64,000 nucleotides of DNA, taken from Psychromonas sp. Urea-02u-13 (GTDB taxonomy: Bacteria; Pseudomonadota; Gammaproteobacteria; Enterobacterales; Psychromonadaceae). Within the stretch, counting starts at the first letter, position 1; every line of letters starts with the position of its first letter. Of the stretch, positions 9,284-18,573 are shown one piece after another. Location: positions 61,030 through 125,029 of the forward strand of contig NZ_PJBZ01000068.1 of NCBI RefSeq assembly GCF_002835995.1, written 5' to 3'. The position numbers and the translations under genes were made by a program. The notes under the pieces were generated by a model. It was not told the DNA's origin and made no database searches. It was given only the letters and a program-made list of their open reading frames with translations.

Positions 9284-9305
9284 ATAACTTAAAAAACTAA
9301 GTTAT
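9284..9305. promoter_or_regulatory. perfect 8-bp inverted repeat upstream of glgP (possible operator)
   Basis: ATAACTTA-AAAAAC-TAAGTTAT is a perfect palindrome with a 6-base spacer, about 160 bases upstream of the glgP start. The pgm-glgP gap (9117-9463) otherwise holds the pgm terminator and AT-rich DNA with no reading frame. The symmetry and position suggest a repressor or activator site. The regulator is unknown. Confidence 0.4.
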
Positions 9306-9463
9306 GATGAAATAATGGTAAATTAATCATGTTTATATTAACTTTGTCACTAAAAATTAATAGAAACAAACTATTATCACTAAATTAAAGTTTAGAACGA
9401 TTTACATTGAACGACTTAATTAAAAATTTCATTTAAAATATCACTACAAAATATAGGTATCAC

Positions 9464-12022
9464 ATGGCCACAGTAAAAGACAAAGCAGCAAAAAAAACGA
9501 CTGCAAAAAAAACGACTGCAAAAAAAGTAGCTCCCGCAAAAAGCGCAAGCAAAAAAGCGACGCCAGTAAAGGCCTCTCCAGCAATTAAATGCACGACTAA
9601 GCAGATGCAAGACGCTATTGTAGATCGTTTGCATAAAGGCCTAGGCACAGATTCACAAAAAGCGAATAATAAAGCGTGGTGGAATGCCACGTGTTACGCA
9701 GTGAATGAATTAGTCTTTGATAAACTAACAAAAACACAGCAAAGCCACTGCGGTAAAGATACCCGCGCGGTCAACTACTTATCACTTGAGTTCTTAATGG
9801 GACGCTTGCTGTCTAATAACTTGCAAAACTTAGAGCTTTTCAGCGTGGCTGAAGATGCTCTGAAAGCACTGGGTAAAGATATTTACGAAGTGTGTGACGA
9901 AGAGCCTGATATGGCATTAGGTAACGGTGGTTTAGGCCGTTTAGCCGCTTGTTTCATCGATTCATTAGCAACACTCGGTTACCCTGCGATTGGTTACGGC
10001 ATCCATTACGAACATGGCCTATTTTCACAATCGTTCCAAGACGGTCATCAAATTGAGCGTCCTGATACATGGCGTGAATACGGCAACCCATGGGAGATTT
10101 GCCGTCCAGAGTCTATTCAACATGTACCGCTTTATGGTTATGTTGAAACTGTGTTTGATAAAGAAGGTGGTTCATACAAAGTATGGCATGCAGGCCAGAA
10201 ACTTAAAGGTGTGCCATGGGATATTCCCATTGTAGGTTATGGTGCTAAAACGGTTAATATCCTGCGTTTATGGGAAAGTCGTGCCGATGAAGCCTTTGAT
10301 TGGGATGTATTTAATGCCGGCGGTTATGTTGACGCGCAAGCAGAAAAATCAAAAGCAGAAACAGTGTCAAAAGTACTTTATCCAAATGACACAACAGAGG
10401 CGGGTAAAGAGTTACGTTTAATTCAGCAATACTTCTTCTGTGCTTGTTCGGTTAAAGATATTTTACGTCGCTTTAAACGTGCTAACAGTGATTGGTCATT
10501 ATTACCTGAAAAAGTGGCGATTCAGTTAAACGATACACATCCAACGATTGCTATCCCTGAATTAATGCGCATTTTAGTCGATGAAGAACGTTTAGATTGG
10601 GATTTTGCTTGGTCACTGTGTCAACAAACATTTGCTTACACAAACCACACATTATTGCCTGAAGCACTTGAAAAATGGACTGTTGGTTTATTTGAAAAAG
10701 TATTGCCGCGCCATCTTGAAATCATTTATGAAATCAATCATCAGTTCCTTAAATTGGTTGAACAAAAATGGCCGGGCGATCAAGCTAAAAAAGAGAAACT
10801 ATCTGTTATCGAAGAGGGCGGTCAACGTCTAGTTCGTATGGCAAATCTATGTGTTATCACAGCCTATAAAGTAAATGGTGTTGCTGCTGTTCATTCTGCA
10901 CTCGTTAAAACAGACCTCTTTCCTGAGTTCCATGAGCTGTTCCCAACTAAATTGGTGAATGTAACCAATGGTGTAACGCCACGTCGTTGGTTAAAAGCGT
11001 GTAATCCTAAACTAGCAGGTTTGTACGATGAGACCGTGGGTGCTGATTGGGTTGTTAATTTAGATAAGCTAAAAGATGCACTACCAAAAGCCAAAGATGT
11101 GGCTTTCCAAAAGCGCTTTATGGATATCAAGCAAGAGAACAAAGTCGCATTAGTTAAAGTGATTAAAGACTTAACGGATATTGATGTTTCACCGGATGCG
11201 ATTTTTGATATTCAAATCAAACGTCTGCACGAGTACAAACGTCAGCAGTTAAACTTGATTCATATTTTAACGCTGTACAAACGTCTGCTTGAAAATCCTG
11301 ACTACGACATGGTACCTCGTGTATTCCTATTTGGTGCAAAAGCAGCACCGGGTTATCACATGGCGAAACAAATTATTTTTGCGCTTAATAAAATTGCCGA
11401 TAAAGTAAATAACGATGATCGTATTAAAGGCAAACTGAAAGTTGTTTTCCTTCCAAACTACCGTGTTTCATTAGCGGAAGTGATGATTCCTGCTGCTGAT
11501 GTTTCAGAGCAAATTTCAACAGCTGGTTTAGAAGCATCGGGTACGGGTAACATGAAACTTGCACTTAATGGCGCGCTAACAGTCGGTACGATGGACGGTG
11601 CAAACATTGAGATGGCCGAAGAGATTGGCGCTGAGCATATGTTTATCTTTGGTTTAAGTGTTGCTGAAGTAAAAGCGCTTAAAGCAAGTGGTTATAATCC
11701 TTACGATTATTACTACAACAACCCTGAACTGAAATCGGTACTTGATTGGTTAGACTCTGACTTCTTTACGCCGGGTCAACCTGGTGCATTGTCTGATATC
11801 AAACGTAGCTTGTTAGATTGGGGTGATGAATACCTTTGTTTAGCGGATTACGAGTCTTACGTGCAAGCACATCAAGCGATTGATGATACTTACCGTAACA
11901 AACCGTTATGGGCACAGAAAGCGATTATTAACAGTGCTTCAATGGGGAAGTTTAACTCAGACCGTTCAATCGAAGATTACGCATCAACGATTTGGAAACT
12001 GACTAAACACCCTCTGAAATAA
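9464..12022 (+). CDS. glgP: glycogen/maltodextrin phosphorylase with Lys/Ala-rich N-terminal tail
   Basis: The 852-residue enzyme releases glucose 1-phosphate from glycogen using pyridoxal phosphate. The PLP-lysine motif [20 protein letters not shown] puts the Schiff-base Lys at residue 698, and [14 protein letters not shown] and HEYKRQQLN are intact. The first 40 or so residues are an extra tail made almost only of Lys, Ala, Thr, Val and Pro (repeats of AKKTT and [13 protein letters not shown]), resembling histone H1-like or AlgP tails and absent from E. coli GlgP (815 residues). The family-like sequence starts near residue 45. The tail-encoding DNA has short direct repeats (AAAACGACTGC). 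It is transcribed alone, with a strong terminator behind. Confidence 0.95.
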   Translation: MATVKDKAAKKTTAKKTTAKKVAPAKSASKKATPVKASPAIKCTTKQMQDAIVDRLHKGLGTDSQKANNKAWWNATCYAVNELVFDKLTKTQQSHCGKDTRAVNYLSLEFLMGRLLSNNLQNLELFSVAEDALKALGKDIYEVCDEEPDMALGNGGLGRLAACFIDSLATLGYPAIGYGIHYEHGLFSQSFQDGHQIERPDTWREYGNPWEICRPESIQHVPLYGYVETVFDKEGGSYKVWHAGQKLKGVPWDIPIVGYGAKTVNILRLWESRADEAFDWDVFNAGGYVDAQAEKSKAETVSKVLYPNDTTEAGKELRLIQQYFFCACSVKDILRRFKRANSDWSLLPEKVAIQLNDTHPTIAIPELMRILVDEERLDWDFAWSLCQQTFAYTNHTLLPEALEKWTVGLFEKVLPRHLEIIYEINHQFLKLVEQKWPGDQAKKEKLSVIEEGGQRLVRMANLCVITAYKVNGVAAVHSALVKTDLFPEFHELFPTKLVNVTNGVTPRRWLKACNPKLAGLYDETVGADWVVNLDKLKDALPKAKDVAFQKRFMDIKQENKVALVKVIKDLTDIDVSPDAIFDIQIKRLHEYKRQQLNLIHILTLYKRLLENPDYDMVPRVFLFGAKAAPGYHMAKQIIFALNKIADKVNNDDRIKGKLKVVFLPNYRVSLAEVMIPAADVSEQISTAGLEASGTGNMKLALNGALTVGTMDGANIEMAEEIGAEHMFIFGLSVAEVKALKASGYNPYDYYYNNPELKSVLDWLDSDFFTPGQPGALSDIKRSLLDWGDEYLCLADYESYVQAHQAIDDTYRNKPLWAQKAIINSASMGKFNSDRSIEDYASTIWKLTKHPLK

Positions 12023-12049
12023 AACCTAAAAATTTGTTTTAAAACAAAA

Positions 12050-12087
12050 AAAGGCGATATTAATTTCTATTAATATCGCCTTTTTTA
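12050..12087. terminator. intrinsic terminator after glgP
   Basis: GGCGATATTAAT-TTCT-ATTAATATCGCC is a perfect 12-bp stem with a 4-base loop, preceded by A and followed by six T. It could act in both directions. Confidence 0.92.
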
Positions 12088-12153
12088 TTAATCGGGTTAC
12101 AATAAATTCATCCCAATTTGGCTAATGCTAGAATAAAATAAACAGAGGTTTTT

Positions 12154-12456
12154 ATGTCTGAAGATAAAAATACAACTGAAGCAGATGTATGTGAAGCGTG
12201 TGGTACGATTGTTGAGCTAGGCAGCGTCATTCATGAAGACGATATCGTCTTAGTACTGCCATTTGATGGTGCAGATCAAGCGGGTGTTAAAAAGTTAGCT
12301 CAGAAATATATTGATGCAGCTAAAGCACGTTTTGAAACAGTTGAAATAAACCAAGAAGATTCAGTCACAGAGCAAGGTTTTGCTTGCCAAGTTACGTTCA
12401 CATTTGAATGTACTGCTGAAAAATTGATTTTTGAAATGGGTTTAAGTGCAATTTAA
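12154..12456 (+). CDS. YfcZ/YiiS family protein (DUF406)
   Basis: A 100-residue acidic protein with the pattern CEACGTIVELGSVIHEDD followed by a phenylalanine-rich strand region, matching the small YfcZ/YiiS (UPF0381, DUF406) family. The first part has a Cys-x-x-Cys pair (CEAC) that could bind metal. AACAGAGG is a serviceable ribosome site. It appears monocistronic. Function is not known. Confidence 0.82.
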   Translation: MSEDKNTTEADVCEACGTIVELGSVIHEDDIVLVLPFDGADQAGVKKLAQKYIDAAKARFETVEINQEDSVTEQGFACQVTFTFECTAEKLIFEMGLSAI

Positions 12457-12609
12457 GCACGCTTTCAATCGTTAGACTTATCTTAGAGCTTACCTGTTAA
12501 GCTCTTTTTTTCGCTTCTTGTAAATCTTAATTTCTCCTTTTCTTGCTTAATCGTTATACTACTCACATTATTACTTTATTAACCCTATTTTTATACCTTG
12601 GAGAGTCCT

Positions 12610-13953
12610 TTGCTCATTGATGATTTACCCGTTGATCGCCGCTTGATTATGTCCCTTTCGCACTTGGGATTTACAGAAACAACTGAAATACAAGCGCAAG
12701 CAGTCCCAATTGCGGTTGCTGGTAAAGATCTACTTGCATCATCAAAAACAGGCTCAGGTAAAACACTGGCGTTTTTATTGCCAGCAATGCAACGTGTATT
12801 AAAAACTCGTGCATTAACCAAGCGTGATCCACGTGTTTTAATTTTAACGCCGACGCGTGAACTTGCAAAACAAGTGTATTCACAACTGCGTTTATTAGTT
12901 TCAAATACTAGCTTAAAATCAACACTGGTATTAGGTGGTGAAAACTTCAACGACCAAGTTAAACAACTTGATCGCGACCCGCATTTTGTTGTTGGTACAC
13001 CGGGACGTATTGTTGACCATCTTAAAAAAGGGTTGTTGCATCTACACGGCTTAGAACTACTTATCTTAGATGAAGCGGATCGTATGTTAGATCTTGGTTT
13101 TGCTGAGCAGTTAAAAGCAGTGAACGAAGAAGCAAATCACCGTTTACGCCAAACATTATTATTCTCTGCAACACTGGGCCATGCCGAAGTAAACGAATTT
13201 GCAGCTGAATTATTAAAAGCACCAGTACGTATTGCCATTGGTGAAGAAAATCAGCAACACAGTGAAATCACACAACGCTTTTATTTAGCGGATAACCTTA
13301 ACCAAAAAGAAAAGTTACTTTTCCACTTTGTGCAAAAAGAAACGACTAAACAAGTGATTATCTTTACCGCAACACGTAAAGATACTGAGCGTTTAAGTGC
13401 TGTTTTGAATGAGAAAGGTTGTTCTTCAATTGCGCTACATGGTGATTTAACACAAACGAATCGTAACCAGATTATGGATTCATTCTTCCGTGGTAAAGAG
13501 CAGATATTAGTAACAACAGATATCGCATCACGTGGTCTGGATTTATTAAACGTAAGCCATGTTATTAACTTTGATATTCCAAAACATACGGAAGAATATA
13601 TTCACCGTATCGGACGTACGGGTCGTGCAGGAACAGCGGGTGATGCAATTTCAATCATTGGTCCTAAAGACTGGGATAACTTTAAGAAAGTAGAGTCTTT
13701 TGTACAACAGTCTATTACTTTTGACCGAGTGGAAGGTATTAACCCGAAATTTAAAGGGTTAAAACCTGTTGTTATTAAGTCAGCAAAAACAACTCAATCG
13801 CTTAAAGAGAATAACAAGAAAGTGCAGGCTAAAAAGCTGAAAAGCAAAGCGCCAGCGAACAAAACCTTCCATGAAGCACAAGATGTTGGTTTTGCACCAA
13901 TGCGCCGTAAGCCAAAAACTGACGCGCCAATTGATACTGACGAAGAATCGTAG
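12610..13953 (+). CDS. DEAD-box ATP-dependent RNA helicase (SrmB/RhlE-like)
   Basis: A 447-residue RNA helicase. Motif I is SSKTGSGKT, motif II is LDEADRMLDLGF, motif III is SAT, and motif VI is HRIGRTGRAG; the Q-motif region FTETTEIQAQAVP is present. A lysine-rich tail of about 75 residues follows the second RecA domain and probably contacts RNA. I chose TTG at 12610 because GGAG lies six bases upstream and the resulting MLIDDLPVDRR matches the usual start of this family; TTG at 12598 would add four residues. It is related to SrmB and RhlE, and the exact subgroup is uncertain. Confidence 0.9.
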   Translation: MLIDDLPVDRRLIMSLSHLGFTETTEIQAQAVPIAVAGKDLLASSKTGSGKTLAFLLPAMQRVLKTRALTKRDPRVLILTPTRELAKQVYSQLRLLVSNTSLKSTLVLGGENFNDQVKQLDRDPHFVVGTPGRIVDHLKKGLLHLHGLELLILDEADRMLDLGFAEQLKAVNEEANHRLRQTLLFSATLGHAEVNEFAAELLKAPVRIAIGEENQQHSEITQRFYLADNLNQKEKLLFHFVQKETTKQVIIFTATRKDTERLSAVLNEKGCSSIALHGDLTQTNRNQIMDSFFRGKEQILVTTDIASRGLDLLNVSHVINFDIPKHTEEYIHRIGRTGRAGTAGDAISIIGPKDWDNFKKVESFVQQSITFDRVEGINPKFKGLKPVVIKSAKTTQSLKENNKKVQAKKLKSKAPANKTFHEAQDVGFAPMRRKPKTDAPIDTDEES

Positions 13954-13967
13954 TATCGGCTAAATAA

Positions 13968-14025
13968 AAAGAGAGTGCCCACTCTCTTTATTAAAGTTTG
14001 CTCATTTGATTTGAGCAAACTTTAA
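13968..14025. terminator. two adjacent hairpins between converging genes
   Basis: AAAGAGAGT-GCCC-ACTCTCTTT (13968-13989) is a perfect 9-bp stem closing the helicase gene. Directly after it, TTAAAGTTTGCTCA (13991-14004) pairs perfectly with TGAGCAAACTTTAA (14012-14025). The second stem overlaps the last codons of the leftward reading frame downstream and probably serves that gene. Confidence 0.7.
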
Positions 14026-14238
14026 ATAGGAATGTAATTCACTGTTTTTATGTTCAACGGCAGAATGAATATTCAGCTTGGCATTCGCAACAATAGTAAA
14101 GCAATAGTGGTTACCCGCTTTAATAATATCAACCTCTAATAACCCCCCTGATAAAACCCATGTGCCCTGTGTTTCGTAGCGGTCAAATAAACGATATTCA
14201 TTAAGCGTCCCGTCCTGATTAAACACTAACTCGGTAAG

Positions 14239-14533
14239 ATACCCATGCTACCTCAATATACTTTGTCAGGCACAAGCTCGATAACCAGAGCAAGGCACAA
14301 TAAAGGATTAAAAAAAGACGTTAATCCTTTATTGTTATTCACTTTTCGCTTGTTGTAACGCTGGGCTGCCATGGTTGAATAATAATCGAGCTTGCGCCCC
14401 GTAGGGCAAGGTAACTTGCACCCATCTACGTCGTTATAAAATATCGACTTAGAATGACTAGGCTTCAATTTTATGCCTAGTATCTCGGCACAATTTTCCT
14501 TGCTGACTTTGCATCTTGAAGTAGCATGGGTAT
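14239..14533. mobile_element. small non-coding insertion element with terminal inverted repeats (MITE-like)
   Basis: The ends ATACCCATGCTAC (14239-14251) and GTAGCATGGGTAT (14521-14533) are perfect 13-bp inverted repeats, and pairing continues imperfectly for about ten more bases (7 of 10). The element lies inside a leftward gene, with TA or TAT repeated at both borders as a likely target duplication. It has no transposase-sized frame. Short length, inverted ends and a TA-like target fit a MITE moved by an IS630/Tc1-type transposase elsewhere in the genome, which is inference. Confidence 0.65.
14298..14334. repeat. perfect internal stem-loop of the inserted element
   Basis: CAATAAAGGATTAA (14298-14311) and TTAATCCTTTATTG (14321-14334) pair perfectly over 14 bp around a 9-base loop. 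It lies inside the 295-bp element and may terminate transcription reading into it. Confidence 0.6.
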
Positions 14534-14886
14534 ATAACCCTCGGTGCAGGTTTTTATCCAATGTGTGCCTGCGACATCTGTAGTGGTAATTTCACGTTTT
14601 TGACGATGCCAATCGATGAATGCCTGACTTTCTACTAATGAAGTATCAATAGAGACTGCATTTTGTAATGCCTGTTGCTCAGATTCACGGACAAAAAGTT
14701 GTAAGAGTACTTGTTGTTTATTCATCTCTTATTCCTTTGAAAAATAACCTGTGGTTCAGTATTAATAATTTTATGGCTAGAAACAAAAATGACCCACCAT
14801 AGCGCGCTATTGATGAGTCATTTTAATAAATTTTTGTCACTCGCCTATTGATCAGCGTGATTAAAAATCAGTTAATGGCTGACAGG

Positions 14887-15237
14887 TTAACCGTAAACAG
14901 GTTTATCGTAGTTATGACCTTCATCTGTGTAGGCTGTCACCATCACATCTTCAACTAGGCCTGTTTCTGCTTGTACTTGGCTTTCGAAAAAGTGTTGAAT
15001 TTGTTTTCTGCGACCGTGTGCTGACCAAGCTTCTGCATTTTCCCAAATTTCATTAAATGCCAAAGTGAATTCATTGTTCATTGCACTTGGATGAGAAATT
15101 TGGCGCGTTAGCATATATTGAATACAGCCTTCCTCACGGTATGAATCAGGTTCAAGGGCTTTCAATATTTCAAATAATTCAGCTTCTTTACCTGCTTTAG
15201 GTTTGAATTGAGCTAAAACGTAAACGCGGTTAGACAT
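14887..15237 (-). CDS. antibiotic biosynthesis monooxygenase (ABM) domain protein
   Basis: A 116-residue protein of the ABM fold, a ferredoxin-like dimeric alpha/beta barrel. The opening VYVLAQFKPKAGKEAELFEIL, the EPDSYREEGCIQYML segment and the late ENAEAWSAHGRR block are the typical spaced elements. Relatives include the quinol monooxygenase YgiN and many uncharacterised proteins, so the substrate cannot be named. It stands alone, with 161 bases before the split gene and 186 before the creA-like gene in which I see no other gene. Confidence 0.82.
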   Translation of the reverse strand: MSNRVYVLAQFKPKAGKEAELFEILKALEPDSYREEGCIQYMLTRQISHPSAMNNEFTLAFNEIWENAEAWSAHGRRKQIQHFFESQVQAETGLVEDVMVTAYTDEGHNYDKPVYG

Positions 15238-15423
15238 AATAGTGGCCTTTTAATAAATTAAGTATTGAGGGCTAACTTTACCCTTAAAAAACAGAGTGTC
15301 AAAGTAACCAAGGTGAAATTTTTATGAGCTGGAGAGATTACTAGGGGAGTGGGTTAATAGCAGAGTGCTCGACACTTCATTTAATAAAGTGCGAGCAATA
15401 TTCTAATGACTAAAGTCGCGTTG

Positions 15424-15918
15424 TTATTTTACTTCAAGCACTGGCGCGGTATATGCCTCTGTGCCCCATAGTGGAACCGTTGACATTGAATGCTTGTAAC
15501 TACCATTGATCTCTTTTGTGCTGTAAGAAATATAGATAAGTGTTTGTGTTGATTGGTCAAAAATACGTTTTATTTTTAGCGTTTTAAAAAGAATGCTTTT
15601 TGACTTCTTAAAAACTACTTCACCACCGGGTGATGTGTCTACATTCGCTAGCATTGCCATCGTAATTTCACCGGTTTGGCGACAACTAATTGAAGACTCT
15701 GATGGGTCTGCAAAGTCTAAATCGGCAACGATATTAGAGATATGACAGGTAACACCAGTCACTTCAGGATCGCTTAACTTTTGAATTTTAATATCTTTGG
15801 TAGTAAACAGCCCCAGCGAGACATTACCGACTTCATTTTTTGAATAGCTATTAAAGATGAAAAAAGCGATCACTAAGATAATGAAAATTGCGCCGTAAAT
15901 CTTTATTTTTTTTAACAT
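15424..15918 (-). CDS. creA: CreA family protein
   Basis: A 164-residue protein with one N-terminal hydrophobic helix (about residues 7-25), so it is membrane-anchored or exported. The body matches CreA: DPEVTGVTCHIS, SSISCRQTGEI, GGEVVFKKSKSILFK, and a late YISYSTKEINGSYKHS. The two conserved Cys (TCH and SCR) could form a disulfide in the periplasm. CreA has no established function despite its name from the E. coli creABCD locus, and creBCD are not present here. It lies 31 bases behind the DUF2310 gene and may share its transcript. Confidence 0.85.
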   Translation of the reverse strand: MLKKIKIYGAIFIILVIAFFIFNSYSKNEVGNVSLGLFTTKDIKIQKLSDPEVTGVTCHISNIVADLDFADPSESSISCRQTGEITMAMLANVDTSPGGEVVFKKSKSILFKTLKIKRIFDQSTQTLIYISYSTKEINGSYKHSMSTVPLWGTEAYTAPVLEVK

Positions 15919-15949
15919 TTTATTTTATTTCCATATAGTTTTAATGAGG

Positions 15950-16726
15950 TTATTTCTTGAAATCCCAAGACAGGTTGGATACTAACTGGCATGCATCACA
16001 TTTGAAATCAAAAATATCAAATAGCGGGGAGGTTAATCGCCAATCTCCGCCACAGCTAGGACATTTTCTATTTTGCTCTTCCACTAAGCTATTACCCGCG
16101 ACACGGTAAAGGTAATAATAAGTAGGCACTTTAGTGACACATTGAATGCGTTTACTGAGGTTACTACCTCGGTGATATAGTTTGCTATCAATGTCACCCA
16201 TCTCTTTTAAAATCGCACCTGACAGCGCTGAGCCGTTCATTTGCAACTCATCACAATTAATCCACTCTTCTTGCCACTTTAAAACACTTTTACGATCGCC
16301 ATTACTGATCGCTTCCGGTGTTCGGTACAGCGGAATAGGTTGTAATGTTTCGCCACAACGTAGTGGTGAGCAGGTATCTAAGAAAGTGGTGTATAACACT
16401 TGCCAGCTAGGTTGAAAATCAGGGGCACACTCAAGGGAGTTTAAATCCTCTGCCACCGTTTTTACTTTAGGCGCGAGTAAACCTGCTTGGGTTAACTGAT
16501 TAAGCGCATGGGTTACCTGCGGGCTATTAAATAGTTCATCAAGGCTGTTTTCTTCAGGACAAACAAGGCGTGTGCTAAATACCGCGCCTAACATGGCAAT
16601 CGGAAACTCACGGCCTAGGATTTGTCCGTTATAACGCAACATATCAAAATAATTATTAATCGCGCGTTCAACAGCTGCGTATTGGGTATTTTGATAACAT
16701 TCAAATGTAAGCTCTTTAATAAACAC
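15950..16726 (-). CDS. DUF2310 Zn-ribbon protein
   Basis: A 258-residue protein of the DUF2310 family. The N-terminal part begins MFIKELTFECYQNTQY and contains NGQILGREFPIAML. The last 45 residues form a zinc ribbon (CPSCGG, then 16 residues, then CDAC). Zinc ribbons of this type suggest nucleic-acid binding, but no function is established. It directly abuts the 114-residue gene upstream, consistent with one leftward operon. Confidence 0.85.
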   Translation of the reverse strand: MFIKELTFECYQNTQYAAVERAINNYFDMLRYNGQILGREFPIAMLGAVFSTRLVCPEENSLDELFNSPQVTHALNQLTQAGLLAPKVKTVAEDLNSLECAPDFQPSWQVLYTTFLDTCSPLRCGETLQPIPLYRTPEAISNGDRKSVLKWQEEWINCDELQMNGSALSGAILKEMGDIDSKLYHRGSNLSKRIQCVTKVPTYYYLYRVAGNSLVEEQNRKCPSCGGDWRLTSPLFDIFDFKCDACQLVSNLSWDFKK

Positions 16727-17071
16727 TTATTTTCTCTCTTTTAGTGTTTTAAGCTCTGTGTTTAATGCTTTAAGGTCGGCTTTCAATTGTTGAATCTCAT
16801 CTTTAAGTGGGGCGATTAGCGTTTCTATTTTAGTGTCTATGGTGGCCGCTATTAATTTATCAAAGCTACCCATTTCTACTTTTTCATTGGCAATTAATGC
16901 AGGCTCTGTTGGGGTATTAATCTCTTTATTAGGATTATCTTGCCAAAGCTTTAACCCTTGAATAATCGTCGGTAGTGGTACGTTTTTAGGTAATCTCGCT
17001 TTGAGCATCGCGGTATTGGGCGTTTTGCCTTCTTTGGCAATTTGCTGCGCGATTAAAATAATTCTGTCCAT
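16727..17071 (-). CDS. small protein with KfrA-like N-terminus and coiled-coil tail
   Basis: A 114-residue protein. The first 45 residues (IAQQIAKEGKTPNTAMLKARL, then PLPTIIQGLKLW) resemble the helix-turn-helix start of KfrA-like DNA-binding proteins. From about residue 75 it is a Leu/Lys/Glu heptad coiled coil ending LKTLKERK. Similar proteins sit at this spot in Vibrio and relatives. It lies between the DUF3301 and DUF2310 genes on one strand with almost no gaps. DNA binding is inferred and its targets are unknown. Confidence 0.65.
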   Translation of the reverse strand: MDRIILIAQQIAKEGKTPNTAMLKARLPKNVPLPTIIQGLKLWQDNPNKEINTPTEPALIANEKVEMGSFDKLIAATIDTKIETLIAPLKDEIQQLKADLKALNTELKTLKERK

Positions 17072-17080
17072 GGGGAGCCT

Positions 17081-17395
17081 TTAGTGAAATTGATCTGTTG
17101 AGTCAAAAGAACGGTAAACGGGTAACTCAAACCGAGGGCGAAGTAAGCCTGAAAGTAACAGTTTTCCTTGATAATTGTTTTCGTTATCACTGCTAAATTC
17201 AAAAGTAAAACTTGCCTGAAGGAAGTTAGGCCCAAGTTTATAGTTAAAGCTTGAACGTGATACGCTGAGTAGCTGAAGATCTAGCTTCACACATTGCTGT
17301 TCTATTAATGTTTTTGCGTATTCAGATTGCTGTCTTAGTTTCCAAATAAGCGTGAAAAAAAACACAACAAATAAAATAAAAAGTAGATCTATCAC
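17081..17395 (-). CDS. DUF3301 single-pass membrane protein
   Basis: A 104-residue protein with one N-terminal membrane helix (about residues 2-18), then EQQCVKLDLQLLSVSR and the FTFEFSSDNENNYQGKL block that mark DUF3301. The soluble part probably faces the cytoplasm. It is encoded between the DUF3549 gene and the KfrA-like gene. Function is unknown. Confidence 0.85.
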   Translation of the reverse strand: MIDLLFILFVVFFFTLIWKLRQQSEYAKTLIEQQCVKLDLQLLSVSRSSFNYKLGPNFLQASFTFEFSSDNENNYQGKLLLSGLLRPRFELPVYRSFDSTDQFH

Positions 17396-17409
17396 AGTGT
17401 TAATCCTTA

Positions 17410-18459
17410 TTATGCAGCTGGTTGTACACCAGAAAATAGCAATCCAATTGCTTGTGATAACGCGGGTGAACGCGCGGTTAAACGTAGCTGTTTTAATACT
17501 TTTTCACGCAATGCAGGAATCGCCACTAAGTCGATAAACAGTTGCGGGAACAATGAACTGTGGTGATTCGCCAGCGCTTCAAAGAAACGATTAAGTAACG
17601 TTTCATCTTCAAGTAATGACCAACAACGACCTGCAATACAGACAAACCAATGTTCGTTATGAATCAGGTCAGAATTAATTTGTTGATCAAATAATGCTTT
17701 AGTAATACCCACAGCAGGGGCGCTTGAAAGAGCACGTAATAACAAAATGGCACTTTCTTGATGATTCGCCTGTAATTCAAGATCTGCCTGTTTTGCGATA
17801 GCCGCTGCTAAGTCGCTATTAATGTCATGCTGATGCTCTAAACATAACGCTAATGATTGCAAAGGTTGCTGTGGCAAATGGGGTAACGCATTAATCAGTG
17901 TTTGTTGGTTATCATCGTAATTAAGGCGAGCACAAACATCGGCAATACCTTGAATACCTATTTCTTGCCACTCATTCCACTGTTTTTTACCTGAAAAATA
18001 TTGTACTGCTGCAGGGTAAAAGCTAGAAGCTGGGCGTACGAAGTTGGTATTCATAATGGCATTAAAAATAGCGAGTTTTTCAGCTGCCGGTTTATAAATA
18101 AAAGGATTGCTCGCTAAACGTTCTTGCAAGTCTTCACTCATATCGCCGGTTAGGTTTTCACCCATGGCTTCCATTACCATTTTTATAAAACTCGTTTGCG
18201 CGGTTATTTTTAATAAGCCTTGTTCATCGACCGGTAATTTTAAAAACCAAACAAAGTGATCTTGTTGCTGTTTATTGGCCTGCCAAAAAGTCAGTCCAAT
18301 AAAAGCATGTTGTTGAATAGGGTATGGGTAAGGTAATTTATTTTCAGCTATTTTCTGAAAAGCACTATTAGAAATTTTAGTGACTTTACGCCCTAAATCA
18401 TAGATGCGAAATTGGCACTGAGCCTGCTGTAAAAAATCGGTAAGCGTATTTATATTCAT
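17410..18459 (-). CDS. DUF3549 protein
   Basis: A 349-residue soluble protein of the DUF3549 family: it opens TLTDFLQQAQCQFRIYDLGRKV and contains HAFIGLTFW and NPFIYKPAAEKLAIFNAI. The C-terminal two thirds look helical and repeat-like. It is the first gene of the leftward DUF3549-DUF3301-(HTH)-DUF2310-creA run and diverges from yqcC across 114 bases. The pairing of DUF3549 and DUF3301 next to truC is conserved in Vibrio and Shewanella. No function is established. Confidence 0.85.
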   Translation of the reverse strand: MNINTLTDFLQQAQCQFRIYDLGRKVTKISNSAFQKIAENKLPYPYPIQQHAFIGLTFWQANKQQQDHFVWFLKLPVDEQGLLKITAQTSFIKMVMEAMGENLTGDMSEDLQERLASNPFIYKPAAEKLAIFNAIMNTNFVRPASSFYPAAVQYFSGKKQWNEWQEIGIQGIADVCARLNYDDNQQTLINALPHLPQQPLQSLALCLEHQHDINSDLAAAIAKQADLELQANHQESAILLLRALSSAPAVGITKALFDQQINSDLIHNEHWFVCIAGRCWSLLEDETLLNRFFEALANHHSSLFPQLFIDLVAIPALREKVLKQLRLTARSPALSQAIGLLFSGVQPAA

Positions 18460-18573
18460 AAAAAGTTCTTTTGTGCGTAACGTGTCGGGATTATATCAGG
18501 AATCAATACGACTTTGATCCCTGTAATGTTATATTAACGCGCTACAAAGTGACGGTTTTAACAGAGTTATAAA

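Larger units (their letters stand above)
14002..14725 (-). pseudogene. conserved hypothetical gene split by a 295-bp inserted element
   Basis: Read leftward, the frame starts at 14725 (MNKQQVLLQLFVRESEQQAL) and is in order to about HWIKTCTEGY, then runs into an inserted element. The rest of the protein resumes beyond it with LTELVFNQDGTLNEYRLF and continues through a beta-rich segment to a stop at 14002. Removing the element and two or three duplicated bases rejoins both halves in one frame of roughly 145-150 residues. As it stands, the ribosome would add about 15 foreign residues and stop at 14477. I do not recognise the family. Confidence 0.7.

Noticed and set aside
12591..12950. 119-residue frame opposite the DEAD-box helicase
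   Set aside because: It is an antisense shadow of a strongly conserved coding region, and other antisense frames over pgm, flgI, nqrA and the antiporter were discarded for the same reason.
14253..14561. 102-residue leftward frame across the inserted element
   Set aside because: It spans the junction of the element and the broken gene and covers a perfect stem-loop; it has no recognisable domain and is probably accidental.
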